A stretch of 64,000 nt of DNA from Arcticibacter tournemirensis (GTDB lineage: Bacteria; Bacteroidota; Bacteroidia; Sphingobacteriales; Sphingobacteriaceae), in the NCBI RefSeq assembly GCF_006716645.1, contig NZ_VFPL01000001.1:1-64000 (forward strand). The letters are read 5' to 3'. A model generated the notes under the pieces. The model was given only the letters and a program-made list of their open reading frames with translations, searched no databases and was not told the origin of the DNA. Position 1 is the first letter of the stretch. Every line of letters starts with the position of its first letter. Shown here piece by piece: positions 17,334 to 25,864 of this stretch. Position numbers and translations under genes: made by a program.

Positions 17334-17420
17334 ATGATCTCTATTCGCTACACTGATAATATACCTTTCACGCTTTATCTTTTTGATTAAATTAGCCCCC
17401 CTAAATCATTTAATAAAACC

Positions 17421-19256
17421 ATGTGCGGAATTGTTGGATATATCGGCCATCGTGATGCATGGAGCATCATCGTTAAAGGCTTACACCGGTTAGAATACCG
17501 GGGATATGACAGTGCAGGCATTGCCTTATTAGACGGCAGCCTCAAAACTTATAAGAAAGCAGGAAAGGTAAGCGAACTTGAAGAGTTTGCTGCAGGAAAA
17601 GATAAAACTGGTACTATAGGCATGGGCCATACCCGTTGGGCGACCCATGGAGAACCTTCCGACCGGAATTCTCACCCTCACCAGTCAGGCGACGGAAGAC
17701 TTTCTATCATTCATAACGGCATCATTGAGAATTATGCTACCTTAAAAGAAGCTTTACAGGCCAAGGGACACGTTTTCAACAGTGATACGGATACAGAAAT
17801 TCTGGTACATCTGATTGAAGAGGTACAGAAGGCTGATAATCTTGACTTGGCAGAAGCGGTCAGGGTAGCATTAACAAAAGTTATCGGTGCCTACGCTATT
17901 GTTGTGATGAGCCAGGATGAGCCAGATCTGCTGATTGCTGCCAGAAAAGGAAGTCCTATGGTGATTGGAGTTGGTCAGAATGAATATTTCATAGCTTCAG
18001 ATGCGTCGCCGATAGTAGAATACACCAAAAACGTGATCTACCTGAAGGACAACCAGATTGCCGCAGTGTCAAGGGATGAAATTATTGTTAAGAGTATCGA
18101 TAATATCATTCAGACTCCGTCCATACAGGAACTGACGCTTAAGCTTGAAATGCTTGAAAAGGGCGGATTCGACCATTTTATGCTGAAAGAGATCTACGAG
18201 CAACCGCGTTCGATTAAAGATTGCATGAGAGGCCGCATCTATCCGAAAGAAGGAAAAGTACAGCTGGGCGGAATTAAGGACTATACCGAAAAGCTGAAAA
18301 ATATTGACCGCATTGTCATTATAGCCTGCGGAACTTCCTGGCATGCCGGCCTCGTAGGAGAATACCTGATAGAAGAATACGCAAGGGTTCCGGTTGAAGT
18401 AGAATATGCGTCAGAATTCCGTTACCGTAATCCCATTATCTCTGAAAAGGATCTTGTTATTGCTATCTCGCAGTCTGGTGAAACGGCCGATACAATGGCT
18501 GCTATTGAATTAGCGAAAGAAAAGGGAGCCACCATATTTGGTATCTGCAATGTAGTTGGCTCATCCATTCCCCGTATCACCCATGCCGGAGTCTATACCC
18601 ATGCAGGCCCTGAAATAGGCGTTGCTTCTACCAAGGCATTTACTGCACAGGTTACCGTGCTTACTCTTATGGCTTTATATATCGCACAACAGAGGGGCTC
18701 TATTCACCAGGGTGAGATGGTAAAGATGCTGACAGAGCTTGATGAGATCCCTTCGCTTGTTGAACAATGCCTTAAATCGAACGACACGGTTCTAGCCATA
18801 TCCGAAAAGTTAAAAGATTCAAGGAACTGCCTTTTCCTCGGAAGAGGAAGCGGGTTTCCCGTTGCGCTCGAAGGAGCCTTGAAGCTGAAAGAAATATCCT
18901 ATATACATGCCGAAGGTTATCCTGCGGCCGAAATGAAACACGGTCCGATAGCGCTGATCGACGAAGATATGCCTGTTATCTTTATTGCGACAAAGAATTC
19001 GTCGTATGAGAAAGTGATAAGCAATATCCAGGAAGTGAAGGCCCGTAAAGGGAAGGTTATCGCCATTGTTACCGAGGGCGATAAAGAGGTTAAGAAAATG
19101 GCTGATTATGTTATCGAAATACCAGACACTAACGAGGCTTATTTACCTCTTCTGGCAACTATCCCCTTACAGTTACTTTCATACCATATCGCCGTGCTAA
19201 GAGGCTGCAACGTAGACCAACCCAGAAATCTTGCTAAATCGGTGACGGTGGAGTAG
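17421..19256 (+). CDS. glmS: Glutamine--fructose-6-phosphate aminotransferase (isomerizing)
   Basis: The enzyme makes glucosamine 6-phosphate from fructose 6-phosphate and glutamine, the first step to UDP-GlcNAc. The 611 residues are full length. It has an N-terminal glutaminase with nucleophile Cys2 (MCGIVGYIG), HTRWATHGEPS and NGIIENY. Two SIS domains follow (CGTSWHAG, SQSGETADT, GRGSGFPVALEGALKLKE), and the C-terminus is LAKSVTVE. No glmS ribozyme-like structure was recognised in the 184-bp leader. Confidence 0.97.
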   Translation: MCGIVGYIGHRDAWSIIVKGLHRLEYRGYDSAGIALLDGSLKTYKKAGKVSELEEFAAGKDKTGTIGMGHTRWATHGEPSDRNSHPHQSGDGRLSIIHNGIIENYATLKEALQAKGHVFNSDTDTEILVHLIEEVQKADNLDLAEAVRVALTKVIGAYAIVVMSQDEPDLLIAARKGSPMVIGVGQNEYFIASDASPIVEYTKNVIYLKDNQIAAVSRDEIIVKSIDNIIQTPSIQELTLKLEMLEKGGFDHFMLKEIYEQPRSIKDCMRGRIYPKEGKVQLGGIKDYTEKLKNIDRIVIIACGTSWHAGLVGEYLIEEYARVPVEVEYASEFRYRNPIISEKDLVIAISQSGETADTMAAIELAKEKGATIFGICNVVGSSIPRITHAGVYTHAGPEIGVASTKAFTAQVTVLTLMALYIAQQRGSIHQGEMVKMLTELDEIPSLVEQCLKSNDTVLAISEKLKDSRNCLFLGRGSGFPVALEGALKLKEISYIHAEGYPAAEMKHGPIALIDEDMPVIFIATKNSSYEKVISNIQEVKARKGKVIAIVTEGDKEVKKMADYVIEIPDTNEAYLPLLATIPLQLLSYHIAVLRGCNVDQPRNLAKSVTVE

Positions 19257-19257
19257 A

Positions 19258-19341
19258 GATGTGGGTTGTGAGTTGAAGGTTGTGAGTTGTGGGGGCGAAA
19301 GGGATTGAAAGCTGAAAGGGAAAAGCAGAAATGTGAAAGCT
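19258..19341 (+). repeat. 84-bp heptamer tract downstream of glmS
   Basis: Twelve heptamers in phase: GATGTGG, GTTGTGA, GTTGAAG, GTTGTGA, GTTGTGG, GGGCGAA, AGGGATT, GAAAGCT, GAAAGGG, AAAAGCA, GAAATGT, GAAAGCT. It starts 1 bp after the glmS stop. The word changes from GTTGTGA to GAAAGCT midway while the 7-bp period holds. Confidence 0.85.
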
Positions 19342-19383
19342 ACACAACAAATCTTTCACGTGAATTCAGGGTTTCCGATAAGA

Positions 19384-19417
19384 AAAAAGAGGCTTACAAA
19401 TTTGTAAAGCCTCTTTG
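19384..19417 (+). terminator. Intrinsic terminator after glmS
   Basis: AAAGAGGCTTACAAA (19386-19400) pairs with TTTGTAAAGCCTCTTT (19401-19416) with one bulged A, flanked by A-rich and T-rich sequence. Stem is almost a perfect palindrome. Confidence 0.8.
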
Positions 19418-19601
19418 TAATTAAAAACCCCAATATTCAACATAAACATAATTTCTTCGAGCCCCGCTATGCATTCTCATCTGCATGAGCAGATTCCTTA
19501 TAATCTATTTCTAAAAGAAGAGTGTCAAGCGTAAAACCGACTTAAGCGCCCTGCGATGCAAGTATCAGGATAAATAATTAATATATAAAATCGATAATTA
19601 C

Positions 19602-19609
19602 TATCTTTG
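19602..19609 (+). promoter_or_regulatory. Putative -7 box (TATCTTTG) of oxyR
   Basis: TATCTTTG lies 15 bp before the ATG, giving a very short leader. It sits inside an AT-rich stretch with a TATC/GATA-type symmetry (19602-19616) that could be a LysR-type autoregulatory site. Confidence 0.55.
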
Positions 19610-19623
19610 TATAGATAAATACT

Positions 19624-20568
19624 ATGACACTTGTACAACTAGAATATATTGTGGCGGTCGATACCTATCGTAGTTTTGGTGTGGCCGCTGAGAAGTGCTT
19701 TGTTACACAGCCCACTTTGAGCATGCAGGTCCAGAAGCTCGAGGAAACATTAGGAGTAAAACTATTCGACAGAAGTAAGCAACCGGTTGTACCTACCGAT
19801 ATCGGGCAGGAAGTGATTGAACAGGCGCGTGTTGTTCTGGCCGAATCGTCAAACCTCGAAGAGATCATCAGTTCTTACAAAAAAGAACTCGCAGGTGAAC
19901 TTAAGGTTGGTGTTATTCCTACCGTTGCGCCCTACCTTCTTCCGAAGATTATTTTAAACTTTTCGGATAAGTACCCCAAGGTTCATATTCAGATCTGGGA
20001 ATATACAACAGACCAAATAGTCAAGAAATTAAAGACAGGGTTGCTTGATTGCGGCATACTTTCTACTCCTCTGGAAGATAAGAGCCTTACCGAAATTCCT
20101 CTGTTTTACGAGGATTTTGTTGCTTATACATCTCCTTTAAACAAACTGCTCGAAAAAAACGAGATTAAAGCCCGGGATATCAACCCCAGTGAACTCTGGC
20201 TGCTGAACGAAGGGCACTGTATGCGGAATCAGGTCCTGAACATCTGTACCCATCGGGAAATGGGCAATAAGCTGCGGGCTTTTGAGTACAATACCGGGAG
20301 TGTTGAAACGCTTAAAAGAATGGTAGACATTAATGCTGGTATCACGATCCTGCCAGAACTAAGCCTCACAGACTTTTCTGAAGAGCAGCTACAAAGGGTG
20401 AAGCGTTTCAGCAAACCTGTTCCTGCAAGGGAAATGAGCATTGTTACTCACCGTAACTTTCTAAAGAGGGGAATTATCACTGCTCTTGAAAAAGAAATTA
20501 TTGAATCGATACCTCAACATATGCTGAGCAGAAACAAAAAAGAAGTAATGGAAACTTCAATAAATTGA
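19624..20568 (+). CDS. oxyR: OxyR-type LysR-family peroxide regulator
   Basis: The protein has 314 residues. The N-terminal winged HTH (1-60) has CFVTQPTLSMQVQKLEETLG. The effector domain carries EGHCMRNQVLNIC with Cys199 and Cys208, the same numbers and spacing as the redox cysteine pair of E. coli OxyR. Hydrogen peroxide should oxidise them to a disulfide and switch DNA binding. It converges on a small lipoprotein and superoxide dismutase gene, fitting an oxidative-stress neighbourhood. The C-terminal tail is about 10 residues longer than in E. coli. Confidence 0.93.
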   Translation: MTLVQLEYIVAVDTYRSFGVAAEKCFVTQPTLSMQVQKLEETLGVKLFDRSKQPVVPTDIGQEVIEQARVVLAESSNLEEIISSYKKELAGELKVGVIPTVAPYLLPKIILNFSDKYPKVHIQIWEYTTDQIVKKLKTGLLDCGILSTPLEDKSLTEIPLFYEDFVAYTSPLNKLLEKNEIKARDINPSELWLLNEGHCMRNQVLNICTHREMGNKLRAFEYNTGSVETLKRMVDINAGITILPELSLTDFSEEQLQRVKRFSKPVPAREMSIVTHRNFLKRGIITALEKEIIESIPQHMLSRNKKEVMETSIN

Positions 20569-20601
20569 CAATGGACAATGGACGGTTGACAATGGACAGT
20601 T
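20567..20601 (+). repeat. Heptamer tract at the oxyR stop codon
   Basis: Five heptamers GACAATG, GACAATG, GACGGTT, GACAATG, GACAGTT start inside the oxyR stop codon and end 5 bp before the stop of the small convergent gene. Confidence 0.8.
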
Positions 20602-20606
20602 CATTT

Positions 20607-20780
20607 TTATCTTTTGAAGAAGCTGAGCATCCAGTAAATTAAAACCAAAACACCTATAACAACAAAAATACTAACGTAATAGCCTGCTTTAAAAATATCT
20701 GTTATTAGCTGGCATGAAGACAGTAAGCTTATTGCTGATAGTAACAGCGGCCCGGTTAAATATTTCAATTTTCTCTCCAT
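20607..20780 (-). CDS. 57-residue small lipoprotein/membrane protein
   Basis: A short gene. ATG at 20780 opens MERKLKYLTGPLLLSAISL, and a lipobox LLSSC puts the lipidated Cys at 23. A second hydrophobic helix (about 36-52, YVSIFVVIGVLVLIYW) and a basic end FFKR follow. It has two hydrophobic segments, no enzyme motif, and no recognised function. Similar small proteins in Bacteroidetes are sometimes mislabelled phosphatidate cytidylyltransferase. It lies 54 bp downstream of the superoxide dismutase gene, behind its terminator. Confidence 0.7.
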   Translation of the reverse strand: MERKLKYLTGPLLLSAISLLSSCQLITDIFKAGYYVSIFVVIGVLVLIYWMLSFFKR

Positions 20781-20781
20781 A

Positions 20782-20812
20782 AAAAAAAGCAGTGTATTCG
20801 TAAATACACTGC
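20782..20812 (-). terminator. Intrinsic terminator of the superoxide dismutase gene
   Basis: GCAGTGTATT (20789-20798) pairs with AATACACTGC (20803-20812) around a 4-nt loop. On the minus strand it is followed by eight T. It ends the sod transcript just before the small lipoprotein gene. Confidence 0.85.
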
Positions 20813-20833
20813 TCCCTTAAAAGTTCTTTTAAC

Positions 20834-21436
20834 TTACTTTTTAAAACGCTCTGCAACTGCATTCCAGTCAACTACATTCCAGAAAGCGGCAATGTAGTCG
20901 GGGCGCTTATTCTGATATTTAAGATAATAAGCATGCTCCCACACGTCCATTCCTAAAATCGGAGTACCCTTTACATCGGCAACATCCATTAAGGGATTGT
21001 CCTGGTTAGGAGTAGAAGAAACCTGCAATTTGCCGTCGGCAGCTACCGAAAGCCATGCCCAGCCGGATCCGAAGCGCGTAGCACCTGCTTCACTGAACTT
21101 CTTTTTGAAATCTTCAAATGAGCCAAAAGCTTCATTAATAGCCTCTGCAAGTTCGCCAGTAGGCTCGCCTCCGCCATCAGGAGACAGCACGGTCCAGAAC
21201 AAGCTGTGATTATAGTGACCGCCGCCATTATTTCGCACGGCAGCAGGGAAGCTGGAAATGTTTGCCAGGATATCTTCAAGCGATTTGCTCTCAGCATCTG
21301 TTCCGGCCAGCGCTTTATTTAAGTTGTCAACATAAGCCTGATGGTGCTTACCATGGTGAATCTCCATAGTAGCTTTATCAATGTGCGGTTCAAGCGCGTC
21401 TGATGCGTATGGTAACGCAGGTAGTTCGAAAGCCAT
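20834..21436 (-). CDS. Superoxide dismutase, Fe/Mn family
   Basis: The enzyme dismutates superoxide in the cytoplasm (no signal peptide). The 200 residues are the normal length. Metal ligands are in MEIHHGKHH (His27), [11 protein letters not shown] (His) and the C-terminal [13 protein letters not shown] (Asp and His). Whether Fe or Mn is used cannot be decided from these motifs. A -7 box lies at 21475-21482. OxyR is encoded convergently nearby, although OxyR control is only an inference. Confidence 0.95.
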   Translation of the reverse strand: MAFELPALPYASDALEPHIDKATMEIHHGKHHQAYVDNLNKALAGTDAESKSLEDILANISSFPAAVRNNGGGHYNHSLFWTVLSPDGGGEPTGELAEAINEAFGSFEDFKKKFSEAGATRFGSGWAWLSVAADGKLQVSSTPNQDNPLMDVADVKGTPILGMDVWEHAYYLKYQNKRPDYIAAFWNVVDWNAVAERFKK

Positions 21437-21474
21437 AATTTATATATTTAAAAGGTTAAACATTTAAGCCAGTA

Positions 21475-21482
21475 CAAAGATA
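21475..21482 (-). promoter_or_regulatory. Putative -7 box (TATCTTTG) of the superoxide dismutase gene
   Basis: On the minus strand TATCTTTG lies about 40 bp upstream of the ATG. It is the same octamer as in front of oxyR and rpsP. Confidence 0.6.
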
Positions 21483-21514
21483 ACTTATGCTTAAATTTTT
21501 TGTTCAGCAGTATG

Positions 21515-21991
21515 TCAACTTTTACTTCTTTTCCTTAAAAAGAAGTTTTTCATCAACGTAGCACAATCGTTTTCTTTTACCCCGCTAACTATTTCTGTCC
21601 GGGGATGAGTGATTTGCTGGTTGATGCGACTAAACCCCCGCTTCATATCGTGCGCTCCAAAAACAATACGGCTTATCTGAGTCCAGTATGAAGCTCCTGC
21701 ACACATAATGCAAGGCTCAATAGTGACATATAACGTGCAATCTTTTAAATACTTCCCACCTAAATAATTAGCAGCGGCAGTAAAAGCCTGCATTTCTGCA
21801 TGTGCTGTAACATCATTCAGGCGTTCGGTGAGATTATGGCCACGACCAATGATCTTACCATTACATACCACTACTGCTCCAATCGGCACCTCATCCAGAT
21901 CTAAGGCAACTTTAGCCTCTTTAATTGCCTCGTTCATGTAAAATTCATCGGGAGCTATGGAAGGCTCATCTGTAAAACTGATATAACGCAT
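21515..21991 (-). CDS. tadA: tRNA-specific adenosine deaminase (TadA-like)
   Basis: This is a zinc-dependent deaminase of 158 residues. It should convert A34 of tRNA-Arg to inosine. The zinc and proton-shuttle motif HAEMQ (His64, Glu66) and PCIMC (Cys94, Cys97) are intact, and VPIGAVVVCNGKIIGRGHN is typical of TadA. Guanine deaminases share this fold, so substrate is inferred from the overall match. It is 4 bp downstream of csaA, likely in one operon. Confidence 0.88.
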   Translation of the reverse strand: MRYISFTDEPSIAPDEFYMNEAIKEAKVALDLDEVPIGAVVVCNGKIIGRGHNLTERLNDVTAHAEMQAFTAAANYLGGKYLKDCTLYVTIEPCIMCAGASYWTQISRIVFGAHDMKRGFSRINQQITHPRTEIVSGVKENDCATLMKNFFLRKRSKS

Positions 21992-21995
21992 TTCT

Positions 21996-22331
21996 CTAAA
22001 TTAATTTTGAGCCGTTCGGGACCTGTCGTTCAATAGTAGAAAGTACAATATCACCGTTCATGTCTGCAAATCCTGTTACGAGAAACTCGGACATAAAGTT
22101 TGCAATTTGCTTAGGAGGAAAATTAACAACTCCTATGATTTGTTTTCCGTACAGCTCTTCTTTCTTATAATGTTTGGTTATTTGTGCACTGCTCCACTTG
22201 ATTCCGTATTCACCAAAATCAACTTTCAGTTTATAAGCAGGCTTTTTCGCTTCAGGAAAATCCAATACTTCCAATACCGTTCCTGCCAGAAGCTCAACTT
22301 TTTCAAAGTCTCTCCAGGTTATGTGTTCCAT
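21996..22331 (-). CDS. csaA: CsaA-type tRNA-binding (OB-fold) protein
   Basis: A single OB-fold of 111 residues, related to the EMAP/Arc1p tRNA-binding domain: FEKVELLAGTVLEVLDFPEA, KWSSAQIT, IIGVVNFPPKQIANFMSE. CsaA has been described as a chaperone or tRNA-binding protein. It heads a two-gene unit with tadA, giving a tRNA theme, and is divergent from the methyltransferase at 22404. Confidence 0.9.
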   Translation of the reverse strand: MEHITWRDFEKVELLAGTVLEVLDFPEAKKPAYKLKVDFGEYGIKWSSAQITKHYKKEELYGKQIIGVVNFPPKQIANFMSEFLVTGFADMNGDIVLSTIERQVPNGSKLI

Positions 22332-22403
22332 CTTACCAAACTTAGTAAATTGCTTTTATTTGCAAAATATACAAACTGATAAACATAATCTTAGATTTGC
22401 AGC

Positions 22404-23591
22404 ATGGCAGAGATTCGTTTAAAAAAGGGAAAAGATAAAGCAGTACGACAGTTGCATCCATGGGTTTTTTCGGGAGCTGTTGACAATGTGAAAGGAAGCC
22501 CTGACGATGGCGATATTGTAACGGTTACAGATCATTCAGGTACATTCCTGGCGAAAGGCTTTTTTAACAGCCAGTCGAGGGTTGCTGTCCGCCTCCTCGA
22601 ATGGACGGAAAACACAGATATCAATGAACTCTGGTGGAGAAACAAAATACGTAAATCTCTTGAATCCAGACAGGGTCTTTTGGACTCTAAGGAGACAAAT
22701 GCATACAGGCTGATTTTCAGCGAAGCTGATTTCCTCCCGGGCCTGATCGCTGATCGCTACGGCGATTATATTTCGGTACAAATTCTCACATCGGGGATTG
22801 AGAAAGTAAAAGGAGTATTGCTTGATGAGCTGCAACAGCAGCTGCGCCCAAAAGGGATATTCGACAGAAGTGATGCTTCTGCCCGTTCGCACGAGGGATT
22901 AGATGCTTCTTTTGGAAGCCTTTATGGGGAGGAGCCACCGGAATATGTTGAAGTGTCAGAAAATGGCATCAGGTATCTGATAAATATAGCAGAAGGTCAG
23001 AAGTCTGGTTTCTTCTGTGATCAGCGTGACAACCGCAGAGTGGTATCGGAGCATGCAAGCGGCAAGCGTGTGCTCGATTGCTTCTCTTATTCAGGCGGCT
23101 TTACATTGAACTGCTTAAAGAAAGGCGCTGCTGAAGTAATTAGCGTGGACAGCTCTCCGCTTGCCATTGAAACTCTTAAGCGCAACGTAAGTTTGAATGG
23201 CTTTGATGGTCTTAAACATCAGGCGATTCAGTCGGATGTGAATAAGCAATTACGCTTGTTTAAAGAACAGGATGAACGCTTTGACGTAATCGTGCTTGAT
23301 CCACCGAAATATGCTCCCTCGCGATCATTGCTTGACAAGGCTTCGCGTGCATACAAAGATCTTAACAGGATCAGTATGGGTCTCCTTAACAGCGGCGGAC
23401 TCCTGGCGACATTTTCATGCTCGGGGGCTGTAGACATAAATCACTTTAAGCAGATACTGGCATGGGCAGCATTAGATGCTGGAAAGGACGTACAGTTTAT
23501 ACATCAGTTCTCGCAACCTGAAGATCATCCTGTCAGAGCCTCTTTCCCCGAAGGAGAATACCTGAAGGGATTGTTGTGTAGGGTTATCTAA
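22404..23591 (+). CDS. RlmI-like class I SAM-dependent rRNA methyltransferase
   Basis: The protein has 395 residues. An N-terminal PUA domain (RLKKGKDKAVRQLHPWVFSGAV) is followed by a linker and a Rossmann methyltransferase: FFCDQRDNRR, VLDCFSYSGGFTLNCLKKGA (SAM loop), VDSSPLAIE and catalytic-type LDPPKYAPS. E. coli RlmI makes m5C in 23S rRNA; the exact target base here is inferred. It ends only 6 bp from the convergent TerC gene. Confidence 0.9.
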   Translation: MAEIRLKKGKDKAVRQLHPWVFSGAVDNVKGSPDDGDIVTVTDHSGTFLAKGFFNSQSRVAVRLLEWTENTDINELWWRNKIRKSLESRQGLLDSKETNAYRLIFSEADFLPGLIADRYGDYISVQILTSGIEKVKGVLLDELQQQLRPKGIFDRSDASARSHEGLDASFGSLYGEEPPEYVEVSENGIRYLINIAEGQKSGFFCDQRDNRRVVSEHASGKRVLDCFSYSGGFTLNCLKKGAAEVISVDSSPLAIETLKRNVSLNGFDGLKHQAIQSDVNKQLRLFKEQDERFDVIVLDPPKYAPSRSLLDKASRAYKDLNRISMGLLNSGGLLATFSCSGAVDINHFKQILAWAALDAGKDVQFIHQFSQPEDHPVRASFPEGEYLKGLLCRVI

Positions 23592-23597
23592 AAGAAA

Positions 23598-24401
23598 TTA
23601 TTTATTCTGTTCAGGCGCCGTATTACTCTCATCAGGCAGGTTCCTTAAATGGACCGGCTTGGCTGAGCTTGCTTTCATTTTCAGATTCAGCATCTCGACC
23701 AGAACAGAGAAAGCCATAGCAAAATAAATATATCCCTTGGGTATGTGCTGTTCAAAGCCTTCAGCCAGCAAAGACACGCCTATCAGCAACAGGAATGACA
23801 ATGCGAGCATTTTAACCGTAGGATGATTATTTACAAACCGGCTGATGCCGCTGGCTGAAAGCATCATTACGCACACAGCAATTACAACAGCCGCGATCAT
23901 TACCAATACTTCATCGGCCATTCCGACTGCTGTTATCACAGAATCAAGAGAGAACACAATATCAAGAAGCAGAATCTGAATAATTACTCCCGAGAAAGAC
24001 TTCACGGTTTTTGACTCCTGCTGATGATCTTCTCCTTCGAGTTTCTCGTGAATTTCACTGGTACTCTTGTAAATTAGGAACAGACCTCCTATAATCAGGA
24101 TCAAATCACGCCCCGAAATCGCCATCTTTTCCAGCCACTCTTCGTTTGCTATCCCAATCCATTCACCAACATTAAAAAGGGGCGTCGTTAGCTTCATGAT
24201 CCAGGTTAATGATAACAACAACAACACACGGGTAATCATGGCAAGTGCTAAACCCAACTGCCGGGCTTTCTTTTGTTGATGCAAAGGAAGCTTACCTGAA
24301 AGAATCGATATAAAAATAATGTTATCAATTCCTAACACAATCTCAAGCACCGTAAGGGTGATGAGCGAAATCCATATTTCGGGGGTAGCTAATATTTCCA
24401 T
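23598..24401 (-). CDS. TerC family integral membrane protein
   Basis: The protein has 267 residues with seven to eight membrane spans. The family signatures are LTVLEIVLGIDNIIFISIL near the start and LLLDIVFSLDSVITAVGM in the middle, each with the conserved Asp thought to bind metal. Relatives (Alx, YkoY) export manganese, often to load exported metalloproteins. The upstream region has no recognisable yybP-ykoY manganese riboswitch. Tellurite resistance is the historical name only. Confidence 0.9.
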   Translation of the reverse strand: MEILATPEIWISLITLTVLEIVLGIDNIIFISILSGKLPLHQQKKARQLGLALAMITRVLLLLSLTWIMKLTTPLFNVGEWIGIANEEWLEKMAISGRDLILIIGGLFLIYKSTSEIHEKLEGEDHQQESKTVKSFSGVIIQILLLDIVFSLDSVITAVGMADEVLVMIAAVVIAVCVMMLSASGISRFVNNHPTVKMLALSFLLLIGVSLLAEGFEQHIPKGYIYFAMAFSVLVEMLNLKMKASSAKPVHLRNLPDESNTAPEQNK

Positions 24402-24442
24402 AAAATAAACTGTTCGAAGATAATGATCCGTTTTAAAATAAA

Positions 24443-24469
24443 AAAACCCTCCGCCTGGCGGAAGGTTTT
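24443..24469 (-). terminator. Strong intrinsic terminator, minus strand
   Basis: TCCGCC/GGCGGA core stem with flanking AAACC/GGTTT pairing (24443-24469, 3-nt loop). On the minus strand it is followed by seven T and more T-rich sequence. It is 265 bp past the stop of the NadR-like gene and just before TerC, so it either ends a long 3' UTR or an independent small RNA. Confidence 0.8.
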
Positions 24470-24734
24470 AATCATTAATTTAAAAAGAACGTATACTTAG
24501 GAGAGCTAAGTCGAAGGATTAATAATGTGGCATTCAGAATACACCGATCAACCTTCTCTTTTCGTCCCGAATAACCTTTTGATTTAGAAGCGCTGCACGC
24601 TTTCTATTCTGTAGTTTCAGAAATCTATATACTAAAGACGCTACTTTATAATAAATGTTACAACCTCTATAAAACAGATAGACAAAATTAAAACAATCCC
24701 TGATATTAAACCGTTAAATTATGTTAAGCAATTA
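24470..24734 (-). ncRNA. Possible small RNA or long 3' UTR upstream of terC
   Basis: This 265-bp stretch has no ORF. On the minus strand it runs into a strong terminator and contains a small hairpin (ACTTAG/CTAAGT, 24495-24511). An AT-rich, promoter-like segment lies around 24640-24700, but I see no perfect TAnnTTTG box. It does not match tmRNA, RNase P or SRP RNA as far as I can read. Function is unknown; it may be only the 3' end of the pnuC operon transcript. Confidence 0.35.
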
Positions 24735-25268
24735 TTAACAATGCAGATATTTATCCACAGCGGCGATGGCATTGTTAACACGGGTATCACTGCTGCCTGA
24801 TACTACCACATAAGATGCATTTAATTCTCTAAGTTCTTTATGCCAAACGTCCATGAAGTATTCTCTAAGATGTGGAAAATCGCGCAGAGGATCGTCCATC
24901 CATGGCAAATCTATATCCATTAGCAGATAAAAATCGTAAGGATGACGCGGGAGCTTGTACAGCACTTCTTCCGGAGCCTTTCCGAACATATAATCACTCC
25001 AGATCTTTACGGTTATAAACGTAGTATCACAGATGAGGAGTTTATTTGCACTTCCTAGCAGTTGATTCTCAAGATCCAACTGCCCTCTGAACATATTGAT
25101 TTCGTCCTGCCATGTGCACGGCTCTGTTAATTTGCTGCAATACTCACGGGCATACTCAGGTACCCAAACAGTATTATAATGGGCCGCGAGTTGGGCCGCG
25201 ATGGTCGACTTGCCCGTCGATTCAGGGCCAACTATAGCTATCTTCTTTATATTTTCTGTGTTTTCCAC
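24735..25268 (-). CDS. NadR-like ribosylnicotinamide kinase (P-loop ATPase)
   Basis: The protein has 177 residues and matches the C-terminal kinase domain of NadR. Walker A is GPESTGKST, followed by VPEYAREYC, FRGQLDLENQLL and DTTFITVKIWSDY (Walker B-type Asp). The adenylyltransferase and HTH domains of enterobacterial NadR are missing. It should phosphorylate nicotinamide riboside brought in by PnuC. Its first 22 bases overlap the end of pnuC, so the two are translationally coupled. Confidence 0.88.
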   Translation of the reverse strand: MENTENIKKIAIVGPESTGKSTIAAQLAAHYNTVWVPEYAREYCSKLTEPCTWQDEINMFRGQLDLENQLLGSANKLLICDTTFITVKIWSDYMFGKAPEEVLYKLPRHPYDFYLLMDIDLPWMDDPLRDFPHLREYFMDVWHKELRELNASYVVVSGSSDTRVNNAIAAVDKYLHC

Positions 25269-25864
25269 GATCTTCTCCAGTCAATAAACCCTATTGTTGC
25301 AATAAACAGGAACAATAAATACAGAACGGCCGTTAAGGCAAGCTGCTTATATAAATATAAGGGAACGTAACAAGCATCCACAATAATCCAAAGGATCCAG
25401 TTCTGCATTACTTTCCGTGTCATTAAAAATTGCGCTACGAAACTAATGGCCGTGCAGGCTCCATCTATATAAGGAACGTCGCTGTTGGTATAGTGATCAA
25501 GGAAAAGGCCAAGAATATAAGAGAGTATTGCTATAGAAACCACCACCATTACATAACCTTCGGTATGAAGAGACACTACCGGTTTCTTATGCTGCTCCTT
25601 CCTTTTAATCCAGTAATACCATCCGTAAACGGCCGTGCTTAAGAAATACAACTGAAGGACAGCATCGCCATACAATCTATAATCGTAAAACAGGACGGCA
25701 TAAGCCGCAACGCTGATTATAGAGACAGGCCAGTTCAATATGTGCTGCTTCGCCGCAAGATAAACACATAAAAAGCCGGTAATGGTACCCGTCCATTCGA
25801 GAGCAGATGTTTCGACCAGTTGATTCCAGAAAAGCCGCCAGAAAGTAGTTTCGCAGAGGATCAC
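25247..25864 (-). CDS. pnuC: PnuC-family nicotinamide riboside transporter
   Basis: This 205-residue membrane protein has about seven spans and a SWEET-like fold. Typical motifs are EWTGTITGFLCVYLAAKQ near the start, WPVSIISVAAYAVLFY, and the W-x-x-W-I-x-x-D site as NWILWIIVDACY. It carries nicotinamide riboside, trapped by the overlapping kinase gene. PnuT, a thiamine-specific homologue, is the alternative; the NadR-like neighbour and absence of a thiamine riboswitch argue for the NAD precursor. Confidence 0.92.
   Translation of the reverse strand: MILCETTFWRLFWNQLVETSALEWTGTITGFLCVYLAAKQHILNWPVSIISVAAYAVLFYDYRLYGDAVLQLYFLSTAVYGWYYWIKRKEQHKKPVVSLHTEGYVMVVVSIAILSYILGLFLDHYTNSDVPYIDGACTAISFVAQFLMTRKVMQNWILWIIVDACYVPLYLYKQLALTAVLYLLFLFIATIGFIDWRRSWKTQKI

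Noticed and set aside
24402-24734. Manganese (yybP-ykoY) riboswitch for the TerC gene
   Set aside because: The conserved loops of that riboswitch class could not be found; the hairpin there is a terminator with T-run.
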